This document shows, piece after piece, positions 36,699 through 45,919 of a DNA stretch of 64,000 nucleotides (position 1 is its first letter; every line of letters begins with the position of its first letter). The position numbers and the translations under genes are program-made. This stretch comes from Pseudobdellovibrionaceae bacterium (GTDB lineage Bacteria > Bdellovibrionota > Bdellovibrionia > Bdellovibrionales > Bdellovibrionaceae). The stretch is taken from NCBI GenBank assembly GCA_019637875.1, contig JAHBUW010000011.1:62001-126000 (forward strand), written 5' to 3'. A model generated the notes under the pieces. The model was not told where the DNA came from, did no database searches, and was given only the letters and a program-made list of their open reading frames with translations.

Positions 36699-38735
36699 AT
36701 GAAGATCGAACGTCTGATCGCCCTCTATTCCGGCGTGCATCTGTTCATGCTCTTCCCCGTCCTGCCGGACTGGGTGAAGGTGATCGCGATGGGGGGATGG
36801 GCGCTCGGCATGATCGCGATCGAGCGTAAACGCCCCTGGCCGTCGGCGTTGATGCAGGCCTTCGCCGGTATCGGTTTCGTGGCGACGTTCTTCGCGGTAC
36901 GCCCCGTGTTCGGCATCGAAAATTCGGCGTGTTTGGCGGCTTGGGTGCTGGCGTTCCAAATTCATCATTTGCAAACCGCGCGCACGCGGCTGACCCAATT
37001 GATCGTTTGCGTTTTCGCGTTGGCGATTTACCTGGTGAACGACGCGAGTCTCGGGAACATGTGGCTGATGTTGTTGGACTTGGTGTTCTTCTTCGCGATG
37101 TTGCACACGTCACAAGGGGCGCGCCAAACGGCGTTTCGTTTGGCGACGCTGCGGTCCGCGTTGAAACTCATGGTGTTGAGTTTTCCCGTCTGGATTTTGA
37201 TTTTCTTTTTCTTCCCGCGTTTCACGTTGCAGCTGTGGGGGAATGAGAAAGGGATCGTCGCGAAAAGCGGTTTCGCCGACGAGATCCGCCCGGGACAGAT
37301 CGGTAAGGTCGTGCAACGCGACGAGGTCGCGTTTCGTTTCGCCTACCGAGAGGCGCAAGAGCAAAGATATTTCTACTTCCGCGGTGGGGTCTTGAATGAA
37401 ATCAAGGGCGGACTTCACTGGACACGCGGGGAAACCCGGGCCTTCCCCCGCGACGACGGGCGCAACATCGAGTTCGGTTTCTTGCATGAGGTTTGGCTGG
37501 AGCCACGGTGGTCCCGTTACCTTTTTGCCGGAGAGTTCGCGCAAGGTGTGATCACCGGCTTCAGCGTCGGCGCCCGCGACATCGAGTCGCTGGGAGCCTC
37601 GGTCTTTCAATTTCGTTTCACGCCGCGCCGGTTGACGTATTACCAGGTCAGCTCCACGAAGGTGGACATCGCCGAGGGGATTTCGAGTGAAGAACGCGCG
37701 GCCACGCTGAAATTGCCGGACCCGGTCCGCGAGGATTTGCAGCGATTGAAAGAAGGACCGAAGCTGCAGGGTTTACCCGCCGCCCAAGCGGTCGCGGAGT
37801 TGGACGGCTGGTACCGCGCGCAGAAGTTTCGCTATAGCCAAGAGGTTCCCACGGTACCGAACGAAAGCGTCGCCGCATTTTTGAACGACGTGCGCGTCGG
37901 TTTCTGCGAACACTACGCCGCGAGCTCGGCGGTTCTTTTGCGCGCGGCGGGAATTCCGGCGCGCGTGGTGATCGGATTTTTGGGGGGGACCTACAACCCG
38001 ATCGCCGAGTCTTACACAATGTTCGATCGCGATGCGCACGCCTGGACCGAGTACTACGACGAGACTCAACGTCGCTGGGTGCGCTACGATCCCACGGCTT
38101 CGATTCAGCCACTGCGGTTTTCGATCGGCAGCGAAATCTACCGGCTGTCCCCGGAAGAACTGGATCTGGCGGCCAGTGGCCGTCGTGCCACCGATTGGCT
38201 CAGTCGCTTGACGGAAAGGGCAGGCCTGGTTTGGGATGCGTGGTCGCACGAACTCGAACGTCGCATCGTTTTCTACGACGCCAGCTGGATGAGTCGTCTT
38301 TACGAAGACATGGGCATCCCGCAATGGGGGCCGTGGATCACCGGCTTCGTCGCGCTCCTCAGTGCGGCGCTGCTGCTGACGTTTTTGCGCGGACTCTTCC
38401 GTGTCCGCACGAAGCTCTCGCGCGGCGAAAAGTTGTGGCGCGAGGTGCGCGCGTATTTCCAGATTCCCGTCGACATCGCCGGCGAGGGCCGCGCTTTCGA
38501 GGTGATCGCACGCGCGGCGGGAAGCGGGGCGCCGCAGGTTCGACATTTCGCCGCCCGGTTTTTGCGTTATCGATACGCAGAACGGACGGCGGATCGCCCC
38601 CGCTGGCGTGAGCTGCGCGGCGAGTGGCAGAGTTTGAAACAGCAAGTGTCGAAGGATGGAACGCGGGAGCGCGCCGTGCGGGCCTTCGTTCCCTCCGCAT
38701 CGCCTCACGTTAAGTCTTCGGAATCGGCAACCTAA
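36699..38735 (+). CDS. TgpA-type membrane transglutaminase-like protein (DUF3488)
   Basis: This 678-residue protein has about six N-terminal membrane helices, a periplasmic transglutaminase core and a final helix near residue 550 (WITGFVALLSAALLLTFLRG) with a cytoplasmic tail. The catalytic triad is Cys403 in VGFCEHYAASS, His447 in DAHAWTEYYDE and Asp464 in VRYDPTAS. It is the third gene of a MoxR-DUF58-TgpA operon, with seven bases separating it from the DUF58 gene. It probably acts on envelope proteins or peptide links. Confidence 0.9.
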   Translation: MKIERLIALYSGVHLFMLFPVLPDWVKVIAMGGWALGMIAIERKRPWPSALMQAFAGIGFVATFFAVRPVFGIENSACLAAWVLAFQIHHLQTARTRLTQLIVCVFALAIYLVNDASLGNMWLMLLDLVFFFAMLHTSQGARQTAFRLATLRSALKLMVLSFPVWILIFFFFPRFTLQLWGNEKGIVAKSGFADEIRPGQIGKVVQRDEVAFRFAYREAQEQRYFYFRGGVLNEIKGGLHWTRGETRAFPRDDGRNIEFGFLHEVWLEPRWSRYLFAGEFAQGVITGFSVGARDIESLGASVFQFRFTPRRLTYYQVSSTKVDIAEGISSEERAATLKLPDPVREDLQRLKEGPKLQGLPAAQAVAELDGWYRAQKFRYSQEVPTVPNESVAAFLNDVRVGFCEHYAASSAVLLRAAGIPARVVIGFLGGTYNPIAESYTMFDRDAHAWTEYYDETQRRWVRYDPTASIQPLRFSIGSEIYRLSPEELDLAASGRRATDWLSRLTERAGLVWDAWSHELERRIVFYDASWMSRLYEDMGIPQWGPWITGFVALLSAALLLTFLRGLFRVRTKLSRGEKLWREVRAYFQIPVDIAGEGRAFEVIARAAGSGAPQVRHFAARFLRYRYAERTADRPRWRELRGEWQSLKQQVSKDGTRERAVRAFVPSASPHVKSSESAT

Positions 38736-38840
38736 CGCGAATGCTGCGTCAAGTCATTAGTCAGGATTCCTCAGTCAAATCAGGGAGTTGTTTTAAAGCC
38801 ACCGCTATTAGGACGAAGGTCCAGGTGCTATCTTTAAAGC

Positions 38841-39209
38841 ATGTCCAAAACACCCACCGTCCAGTTCCGTCGTTGTCATGTTTGCGGCACCCTCAACCAC
38901 CTCGATCCCGAGCGCGAAAATAGCGTCCACGCCTGTGATGGGTGCGGGAAGCATCTTGCTCCTTTCTACTTTTTTGAAGAGAGTGAGCAGTCCGGAGTTT
39001 CAGATAACGGCCTCCTTCTCAGTCTCCGCGCGGAATCCGTCGGCTACCAACCCTTGTGGGGCTTCTCGGTGCTGTGGACGCCCTCGGAGGACGATCAGGG
39101 AGTCGACGTCGTAACGGAAGCCCGGGCGGAAGGACGGCTCCGTGGAACTCGAAAAAGGCATCATGGAAGTCGCGTTGAGCGATATCCAAAAGGCCCGCGA
39201 AAAGATTAA
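38841..39209 (+). CDS. Small zinc-ribbon protein
   Basis: This 122-residue protein has a zinc-ribbon motif: CHVCG and, about 20 residues on, CDGCGKHLAPFYFFEE. The rest is Gly- and Ser-rich with a basic C-terminal end. The start is ATG 38841 (MSKTPTVQFRRC). Its end overlaps the threonine ammonia-lyase start by about 68 bp, so the two genes are coupled. The last 25 residues look less conserved-like and may be a read-through into the next gene. Function unknown. Confidence 0.6.
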   Translation: MSKTPTVQFRRCHVCGTLNHLDPERENSVHACDGCGKHLAPFYFFEESEQSGVSDNGLLLSLRAESVGYQPLWGFSVLWTPSEDDQGVDVVTEARAEGRLRGTRKRHHGSRVERYPKGPRKD

Positions 39210-40392
39210 GAACACGATCCGCCGCACGGAGGTCGTGCGGTCCTCGCTCCTGTCGGACGAATTCAAAGCCGACATCTGGCTCAAGCTCGAAAATACCCAG
39301 CACACCGGAAGCTTCAAGCTCCGGGGCGCTTTCAACAAAATCTCCACGCTGACCGAAAGTGAAAAAGCCCGCGGCGTCGTCGCGAGCTCGGCGGGCAATC
39401 ACGCCCAAGGCGTCGCGTTCAGCGCGAAGCAGGCCGGCGTGAAGTGCACGATCGTGATGCCCGAAAACGCGCCCCTCATCAAAGTCGAATCGACCCGCGC
39501 GCACGGCGCCCAGGTTGTTTTGCACGGTGAAATCTACGACGAAGCCTTCGACAAAGCGAAAGAGATCGAACGTGAACAAGGTTCGATCTTCGTGCACCCT
39601 TACCAGGATCCGCTCATCATCGCGGGCCAGGGCACGATGGGGCTCGAGCTGTTCGAGGACATCCCCCAGCTCGCGACCGTCATCGTACCGATCGGCGGCG
39701 GGGGCTTGATTTCAGGAATCGCCGTCGCGTTGAAATCCCTGAATCCGAAAATCCGGATCATCGGCGTGCAAAGCGAGCAGGTCGATACGATGTACCGCAT
39801 GTTCCGCGGCGAGAAAGTGCAATCCTCCACGCGGGTGCCGACCATCGCCGACGGGATCGCGGTGAAACGCGCGTCGCCGATCATGTTCGAAAGCTTCATC
39901 AAGAAATACGTCGACGAGATCGTGACCGTGAACGATGACGAAATCGCCGAGGCGATCGTCAATCTGCTGGAGCGGCAAAAGACCGTGGCCGAAGGCGCGG
40001 GGGCCGCGGCCCTGGCCGCGCTTCTGGCGCGCAAAGCGCATCCCCAAGGCCCCACCGCGATCGTGATCGGCGGCGGGAACATCGACCTCAACATCATCGA
40101 AAAGGTGATCGAGCGCGGGCTCGTGCGCAAGGGCCGTTTGGTCGAGATGTCGGTGATCGTCGACGATCTGCCCGGGAACCTCGCGAAGCTGACCCAGATT
40201 TTGGCCGCGAACCGCGCCAACATTCTGGAAGTGCACCACGACCGCGTGTCGATGGGGCTCGATCTGCGCCAGACGAAAATCGATTTCGTGCTGGAAACCA
40301 CGAACCGTGAACACGTCGAGCGTATCCGCAACGCTTTCCGCCAGGCCGGCGCGCGCCTTTCAATCGTCGGCGCGGACGCATCCCATATTTAG
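39142..40392 (+). CDS. ilvA: Threonine ammonia-lyase with C-terminal ACT domain
   Basis: This 416-residue PLP enzyme has the lysine loop GSFKLRGAFNK (Lys59 from GTG 39142), SSAGNHAQGVA, PIGGGGLISG and the C-terminal ACT domain (MSVIVDDLPGNLAKLTQILA). It converts threonine to 2-oxobutanoate for isoleucine synthesis, and serine to pyruvate. ATG 39163 with AAAAGG upstream is an alternative start. HisC follows within 17 bp. Confidence 0.92.
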   Translation: MELEKGIMEVALSDIQKAREKIKNTIRRTEVVRSSLLSDEFKADIWLKLENTQHTGSFKLRGAFNKISTLTESEKARGVVASSAGNHAQGVAFSAKQAGVKCTIVMPENAPLIKVESTRAHGAQVVLHGEIYDEAFDKAKEIEREQGSIFVHPYQDPLIIAGQGTMGLELFEDIPQLATVIVPIGGGGLISGIAVALKSLNPKIRIIGVQSEQVDTMYRMFRGEKVQSSTRVPTIADGIAVKRASPIMFESFIKKYVDEIVTVNDDEIAEAIVNLLERQKTVAEGAGAAALAALLARKAHPQGPTAIVIGGGNIDLNIIEKVIERGLVRKGRLVEMSVIVDDLPGNLAKLTQILAANRANILEVHHDRVSMGLDLRQTKIDFVLETTNREHVERIRNAFRQAGARLSIVGADASHI

Positions 40393-40408
40393 CGAAGGAG
40401 ACTCTCTC

Positions 40409-41560
40409 GTGAAAGTGTCACCCGAAATTCTGAATCTCGTCCCGTACAAAACCGGCAAGCCGATCAAGGAAACCCAGCGCGAGTACGGGCTGAGCGAGGT
40501 GCATAAACTCGCCTCCAACGAAAATCCCTTGGGCATTTCACCGAAGGTGAAAGCCGCTTTGGCCGGCGCGCTCGGCGAGATGCACCGCTATCCGGACCCC
40601 GCTTGCTATGAGCTTGTTTCGCTGGTGAGCGAGCTGTGGAAGGTCCCGCGCGAGAAGATCTCGGTGGGGAACGGCTCGAACGAGATCATCGATCTGCTGA
40701 TCCGGATCTACTGCGCGCCGGGCGAGGCGATCCTGACCTACGATGCCGCATTCGTGGCCTACGCGGTCTGCGCGCAAGCGGCGCGCGTGAAAAACGTCGT
40801 CGTGCCCTACGAAAAAGATTTCCGCATGGATCTGGGCCGCATGGCGCAGACGCTGCGCGAGCGCAAGGCGACGGACAAAATCCGTTTGGTCTTTCTGCCG
40901 AATCCGAACAACCCGACGGGCGTTTACATCCCCGAGACCGAGGTCCACGCGTTCCTGCGCGAGTTCGGAAATGATCCGGATCTGCTCATCGTTTTCGATG
41001 AGGCCTACACCGAGTTCGTGCGCGCGAAGGACTATCGGTCCGCGCTGACCGAAATGAACGAGTTCAAAAGCGTCGTCGTGATCCGGACTTTGTCCAAAGC
41101 CTACGCATTGGCGGGTTTGCGGGTGGGTATTTTAGTGGCACCCACGGACGTCGTCGATTTGTACAACCGGGTCCGGAATCCCTTCAACGTGAACGAATTG
41201 GCGCAGGTCGCGGCTGTCGCGGCGTTGCAAGATCAGGAGTTTGTCAGAAAAACGGTGGAACTCACCTGGCAAGGTCTTGATTATTTCGCCAAGGAGCTTG
41301 AGAAACTAGGGGTTCCCGCGGTGCCGTCGCAGGCGAATTTCGTCTTGTTCGACACCCGCCGGGACGTGAAAGCTTTGAATGAGGCGCTCTTGCGAAAGGG
41401 CGTGATCCTGCGGCCCGTTTTGAACTACGGGCTCACAACGCATCTGCGGATGAGCGTCGGCACCGAGACCGAAAATCGGGCGGCCATCCGGGCCCTGGCT
41501 GAAGTGCTGCCGAGTCTTCCCGAGGTCGGCCCCGCCGGTCCTCAGGGACGGGCGAACTGA
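40409..41560 (+). CDS. hisC: Histidinol-phosphate aminotransferase
   Basis: This 383-residue fold-type I aminotransferase has KLASNENPLG at the N terminus, LPNPNNPTGVY, FDEAYTEF and the PLP lysine Lys230 in RTLSKAYALAGLRVG. The start is GTG 40409 eight bases after GAAGGAG. It converts histidinol phosphate and imidazole-acetol phosphate. An aromatic-amino-acid aminotransferase role is possible because other his genes are not in view. Confidence 0.88.
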   Translation: MKVSPEILNLVPYKTGKPIKETQREYGLSEVHKLASNENPLGISPKVKAALAGALGEMHRYPDPACYELVSLVSELWKVPREKISVGNGSNEIIDLLIRIYCAPGEAILTYDAAFVAYAVCAQAARVKNVVVPYEKDFRMDLGRMAQTLRERKATDKIRLVFLPNPNNPTGVYIPETEVHAFLREFGNDPDLLIVFDEAYTEFVRAKDYRSALTEMNEFKSVVVIRTLSKAYALAGLRVGILVAPTDVVDLYNRVRNPFNVNELAQVAAVAALQDQEFVRKTVELTWQGLDYFAKELEKLGVPAVPSQANFVLFDTRRDVKALNEALLRKGVILRPVLNYGLTTHLRMSVGTETENRAAIRALAEVLPSLPEVGPAGPQGRAN

Positions 41561-41596
41561 AGTCAGGTTTTTTGAGGGGACAGGTACGGTTGAAAG

Positions 41597-42274
41597 ATGA
41601 TGGACATGGGAAAAGTAGTCACAATTGATGGTCCCGCCGCGAGCGGAAAAACTTCGGTCAGCCGTGAGCTCGCAAAGCGTCTGGGCTGGAAGTGGGTGTC
41701 CACGGGCGCGTTTTATCGCGGGCTCGGTTACGCGGCCTTGAAGTTGAAACTGGATCTGAACGACGAGGACGCGCTCGCCGCGCTCGCGCAACGTTCGGAC
41801 GTCTGGGCCGTCGAGATGCGTGACGAAGAAACCAAAGTTCTTTTCCAAGGTCGCGACGTCACCAATGACGTGCAGGCCGAGGACATCGGGCAGGTCGCCT
41901 CGAAGATCAGTCACTTCCCCAAAGTCCGCGCCAGCCTGCTCGCGTCCCAGCGCGACTGCCAAGCGACGACGGAGGGTTTGGTCGCCGAAGGACGCGATTG
42001 CGGAACCATCGTGTTCCCGGGTGCCGAAGCGAAAATCTATCTGACCGCGAAGCAAGAAAACCGCGCCGAGCGCCGTGCGAAAGAGCAGGGCCTCTCGACG
42101 GAAGAAACCATCGAAGCCCAAAAGCAGCGCGACCTTCAAGACTCCACCCGTAAGGCGGCACCGCTCGCGGTGGCCGAAGAGGCTTTGGTCGTCGACACGA
42201 CGGACCTGAACTTCGAAGAGGTCGTCAAAGCGGTGGAAGCCTTCGCCCGTCCCCGCATCGTCGGCCACGCGTAG
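41597..42274 (+). CDS. cmk: Cytidylate kinase
   Basis: This 225-residue kinase has the P-loop TIDGPAASGKTSVSREL, STGAFYRGLGY, EGRDCGTIVFPGA and the C-terminal helix that binds CMP. It makes CDP and dCDP. ATG 41597 is followed nine bases later by ATG 41606 (MGKVVTID), which is also a good start. A terminator lies 85 bp after the stop, inside the second structured element. Confidence 0.92.
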   Translation: MMDMGKVVTIDGPAASGKTSVSRELAKRLGWKWVSTGAFYRGLGYAALKLKLDLNDEDALAALAQRSDVWAVEMRDEETKVLFQGRDVTNDVQAEDIGQVASKISHFPKVRASLLASQRDCQATTEGLVAEGRDCGTIVFPGAEAKIYLTAKQENRAERRAKEQGLSTEETIEAQKQRDLQDSTRKAAPLAVAEEALVVDTTDLNFEEVVKAVEAFARPRIVGHA

Positions 42275-42509
42275 GTAGCCGGGGGCGGAGACGCTGACTT
42301 GTTGAAACGCGATGCGTTTCCAAGAGGGGTCATAGTCGCACTTTGAATATTTCTTTTTAAAACCCGAGAGAACCTCGGGTTTTTTTGCGTCCGCCACTTC
42401 CGAATTGGAAGTCCGAGGCGGACACTTCTTGAGTCGATTTGGCCGATCGCCGCCCCCATTTTCGGGACGGCGCATTTCAACAAGTCAGCGGCTCGGCGCC
42501 CCCGGCGAC
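42275..42509. repeat. Second inverted-repeat element with nested hairpins after cmk
   Basis: The space between the cmk stop and the convergent lipoprotein stop is almost entirely filled. Arms 42275-42311 and 42470-42509 are inverted repeats of about 37 bases with one 2-nt gap and a few mismatches. Inside are a terminator hairpin (42359-42383), a bulged hairpin 42389-42423, and a stem 42448-42452 with 42468-42472. The left arm holds ACTTGTTGAA (42297-42306), close to ACTAGTTGAA in the gap-pgk element. It may be an RNA element shared with that locus or a bidirectional terminator region. Confidence 0.7.
42359..42386 (+). terminator. Rho-independent terminator after cmk
   Basis: A 10-bp stem (AAAACCCGAG at 42359-42368 with CTCGGGTTTT at 42374-42383) with a 5-nt loop is followed by a run of T. 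It would end the ilvA-hisC-cmk transcript. Confidence 0.88.
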
Positions 42510-42511
42510 CT

Positions 42512-45500
42512 TCAGAGCCCCAGGGCCGCGCGAAGGTCTTGGTCCAGCTTCTTGAGGCGGTCTTTGTTGGTCGTCGCGCGAATGGATTTGAGCGTCTCGG
42601 CGATTTTTTTGGTGGTCGCTGTGAGGTCCGCGCCTTCGCTCCAGAGGACCGCGTCGGTGGTCAGCACCGTCGCCTCGAAGGCCGCGCGCATCGACTTGAT
42701 GCGGTCCGTACCCGACGGAGGATTCGCCAGCTCGCGTTTCAGCATCGCCAGGAACTCCACGACGTCTGCGGAAGCCAGGCGTGTGTTCGCGGCGTTCAGC
42801 TTTTCTTCCAGCAGATCGTAAGAGTAGCCCTGAATCATCGCGACCGCTTGCAGGTTCGAGACGCTGTCGGCCTTGCGCGTGAAACGCTCTTCGAAGCCCG
42901 CGCCCAAAAGTCCGCGCGCGCCTTCGAAAGCGCCGAGCAAGGTCAAGTCGATCGCCGCCGTGGGCACGCGTCCCGCCAGGTTCATGCGGAGCAGATCGTG
43001 CGCGACCTGCTGGCAAGAGTCGAGCGGCGCGCAGCCGACCGCGATCACGGCCAGGTTGTTTGCGATCTGCGCGTTGAAGGCGTCGAACGCATCCGCGCCT
43101 TTCAATGCGAGCGTCAGGCGTTTCGCCGACAGATAGGGACGCAGCGAGGGGAGCTCCGCGTACGCAGCGACGATCTGCGCGTTCAACGCTTTCAGATCTT
43201 CCGCGCGGGTGAGCCAGAGCTTCGCGCCGGCGACACCGGGGTCACGTTCCAACCCACGGATGAAGTTCGCGCCGTTTTGAACCTCTTGCGCGGTCCACAG
43301 AATCAAGTCGGTCAAGAGCGGCAGATCGGCGGTGCCGCCGATGACGCCGTTCGCGACCGCGAACTGGGCGAACTGGTTCAGCTCCTGAAGGCCCAGGCCG
43401 GTTTTGGAGGTGAGCTCCGCGCGGCGCGAGTTCAAGTAGCGAACCACGTCCATGGCGAGCGCTTGCGAAGCCTGTTGCAGACGGCTTTCGCGGGTCGAGC
43501 TCACGTTCCATTCGCGGTGGATCTGCGACAGTTCGCGATAATTCGAAACCTGCGCAGCCGGGGCTTGCAGGATCGTCTCGACGAAGCGGAAGTCCTCGGT
43601 CGAAAGATCGCTTTCGATCAACCGGCGCCAGTCCGCGACGACTTCCGCCGCCACGGGATCCAAACGCAGATCGCCACCCGATAGCGGCTTCAGCAGCGCG
43701 ATCCAGCGGTTCACGCGGTTCAGGTGCTCGGCGCGGATCTGGCTGCGCGAAGCGCGGTCCGCGAAAGTCGCGAAGCTGCGCGAAACGCCGACGTTATTGG
43801 CTTGGGTGCGCAGCTCTTGGGAAAGTCCGTTGAGCAGGGCGTCGACTTCGGCCGCGCGACGGCGGACCTGCTCGACGCGTTCGGCTTCGCGGCGCTCGGC
43901 GAGCACGCGCTGGACGACGGCTTGCGGATTGTCCATGGCGCGGATTTTCTCTTCCGCGCGCAGACCACGGACGCCATCGATGAAGGTCGCGATTTCATTT
44001 TCGCCCATGTTCGCCCACAAGCTGGGTTGATAGCGTTGCATGATGCCGTCCATCGCCAGGCCCGCTTTGCTGAGGCGGAGCGCGACGAAGATCATTTTAT
44101 CCAGGGCGGTCGGTACGAAACGGCGCGCGCTGAAAACGGAGTCGTAGAGTTGGGTTTTCGTGACCAGCTCAAACGCGAAAGGCGTGAGCTCCGGCGCTTT
44201 GGCGATCTGCGCGAACAGATAGGCGTTGGCTTTCGCGGTTTCGGTGTAGCGCCAGTCCTTCTGGGCGCCCCACCACGCGGGCAGCGGTTCGAAACCGAAA
44301 CGCGCCAGCGACGAACGCGTGATTTCGTTCACGAAGGTCTCGCTCACGCGGGGAGCGAAGGCCTGACGATCTTGGTAGATCGCGAACATCTGGCCGATGA
44401 AGTCGGGACTGAAGACGGCAAGGCCCGTGTCGATTTCGCTCGACTGGCAGGCCGCGAAAAGCTGCGCGCTTTGCAGCTCGCTGCCCGCGTCGAAGGGGCG
44501 CGTGCGCAGGACTTCGTTCAGACACTGAGTCTGGCGGGCGGGCGTCAGACCTTCCAGACGTCCACCGGCGCTGGTCAGCGCGCCGCTGATGCGGGTGCCG
44601 GTGCGGTCGGTGATCGTGAAGTCGAAGGTGTAGGCGACGAGCACGCGACGACCCGAGTTCACGTAGAAGAGGTAGTCAAAGGCCGGACCACGGAATTGAT
44701 AGGCGAAGCGGAGCACGTTCGCGCGGAAGGGATCCGCCGACACCGGCAGGATCATGCGCATGCCGTCGGCCACGACGGGGCTTTGCAGCTCACCGCCCTC
44801 GAGCCACAGGCCCGCGCCGGTCAACGCCGGATCTTGGAACTTCACGGTCGAACTTGCGACGGGCAGGTTTTCGTAGGCTTGCGGGTGGAAGAAGTTCAGG
44901 AACTGGCGCAGATTTTCGTTCGAGGGCATGCGGCGGGGCGAGTATTCGCCACGGAAGAACGCGAGCGGGACGCGGGTATCGACCTTCATGCCGAGACCTT
45001 CACGGAACGGGAAGAGGTCACGCTCCATCGACAGGGAAACGCGGTGGGGGACGATGCCGTCCTCGAGCTTCGTGCCGACCTTCGATTGGATGACGGGGTT
45101 CAGGTTCGAATGCAGCGACACCGGCAGGTCTTTGAAGAGCGCGGTTTGGTAAGCGACCTTGCCGTCGACCACCAAAAAGCAGTTCTGCGCGGCTTGGCGC
45201 AGTTCGATGCGCGAGCGTCCACCGCGCAGGTTGGTCTCGTTGAACTCGGCGATCAGGCTGGAGTCTTCCAAACGTTTGTTCTCGATGACGCCGTTCTTTT
45301 GCAGATCGACCAGGAAGTAGAAGTCCGCCGTGTTCACCACCATCGTGCCGTTCGTGCGATCGAACAGCGCGCGGGCATCCCACTGATACGTCACGGCCGA
45401 ATCGAAGCTGCGACGGCTGAGCGGATCGTCTCCGCCGAAAGAAACGGCGCTACAGTTTTTGAGCGGCATCGCTTTCCAGTTGCGGACACGCTGGGCGAAG

Positions 45501-45721
45501 TCGAGCGTGAGCGGCGCGAGCGCGGCTTCTTCCAGCGCGCGGCCTTGATCCATCATTTTCTGTTGTTCTTCGAAGCCGGGCCCCGGATTCGGGACGGGCG
45601 TGGACTCGACCGCCGGAGCGCAAGCGACCAGAAGACCAGCGCAAGCGACCAGAAGACCAGCGCAGGCGTTCAATACCATTGCCGCAGCCGCGACCTTCAG
45701 GACGTTCCAGAAACGGATCAT
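42512..45721 (-). CDS. Very large lipoprotein of unknown function
   Basis: This 1069-residue protein starts at ATG 45721 (MIRFWNVLKV), three bases after GGAGGAG. The signal region contains three possible lipobox cysteines because a 21-base unit is duplicated: LNAC, then LVAC twice (AGLLVACAGLLVACAP). The mature protein is long, with beta-rich early parts (LRFAYQFRGPAFDYLFYVNSG) and a helical C-terminal third rich in Leu, Ala and Arg. No domain is recognised. It faces an Ig-like lipoprotein gene divergently. It is probably anchored at the outer membrane. Confidence 0.72.
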   Translation of the reverse strand: MIRFWNVLKVAAAAMVLNACAGLLVACAGLLVACAPAVESTPVPNPGPGFEEQQKMMDQGRALEEAALAPLTLDFAQRVRNWKAMPLKNCSAVSFGGDDPLSRRSFDSAVTYQWDARALFDRTNGTMVVNTADFYFLVDLQKNGVIENKRLEDSSLIAEFNETNLRGGRSRIELRQAAQNCFLVVDGKVAYQTALFKDLPVSLHSNLNPVIQSKVGTKLEDGIVPHRVSLSMERDLFPFREGLGMKVDTRVPLAFFRGEYSPRRMPSNENLRQFLNFFHPQAYENLPVASSTVKFQDPALTGAGLWLEGGELQSPVVADGMRMILPVSADPFRANVLRFAYQFRGPAFDYLFYVNSGRRVLVAYTFDFTITDRTGTRISGALTSAGGRLEGLTPARQTQCLNEVLRTRPFDAGSELQSAQLFAACQSSEIDTGLAVFSPDFIGQMFAIYQDRQAFAPRVSETFVNEITRSSLARFGFEPLPAWWGAQKDWRYTETAKANAYLFAQIAKAPELTPFAFELVTKTQLYDSVFSARRFVPTALDKMIFVALRLSKAGLAMDGIMQRYQPSLWANMGENEIATFIDGVRGLRAEEKIRAMDNPQAVVQRVLAERREAERVEQVRRRAAEVDALLNGLSQELRTQANNVGVSRSFATFADRASRSQIRAEHLNRVNRWIALLKPLSGGDLRLDPVAAEVVADWRRLIESDLSTEDFRFVETILQAPAAQVSNYRELSQIHREWNVSSTRESRLQQASQALAMDVVRYLNSRRAELTSKTGLGLQELNQFAQFAVANGVIGGTADLPLLTDLILWTAQEVQNGANFIRGLERDPGVAGAKLWLTRAEDLKALNAQIVAAYAELPSLRPYLSAKRLTLALKGADAFDAFNAQIANNLAVIAVGCAPLDSCQQVAHDLLRMNLAGRVPTAAIDLTLLGAFEGARGLLGAGFEERFTRKADSVSNLQAVAMIQGYSYDLLEEKLNAANTRLASADVVEFLAMLKRELANPPSGTDRIKSMRAAFEATVLTTDAVLWSEGADLTATTKKIAETLKSIRATTNKDRLKKLDQDLRAALGL

Positions 45722-45919
45722 GAGCTCCTCCATTTGGGCGACAATCTTCAATGAACGCGCACGGGGTTCAACTCGGAAACACGGTATTGAAGCGGCGGGC
45801 CAAGTCCCGGATCGGCACGACTTTGTGAAAGCCCCGTGAATCGATTTGGAGCGGGCGGGGCCCTTAGATTTCGTGAAGGGGGGAGGCTTCGCATAGACTG
45901 GAACGACGGGAGAAACCAG

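Noticed and set aside
43724-45754. A long open frame on the plus strand opposite the giant lipoprotein gene
   Set aside because: It has no start signal or domain and is a typical GC-rich antisense shadow; the minus-strand frame has a signal peptide and lipobox.
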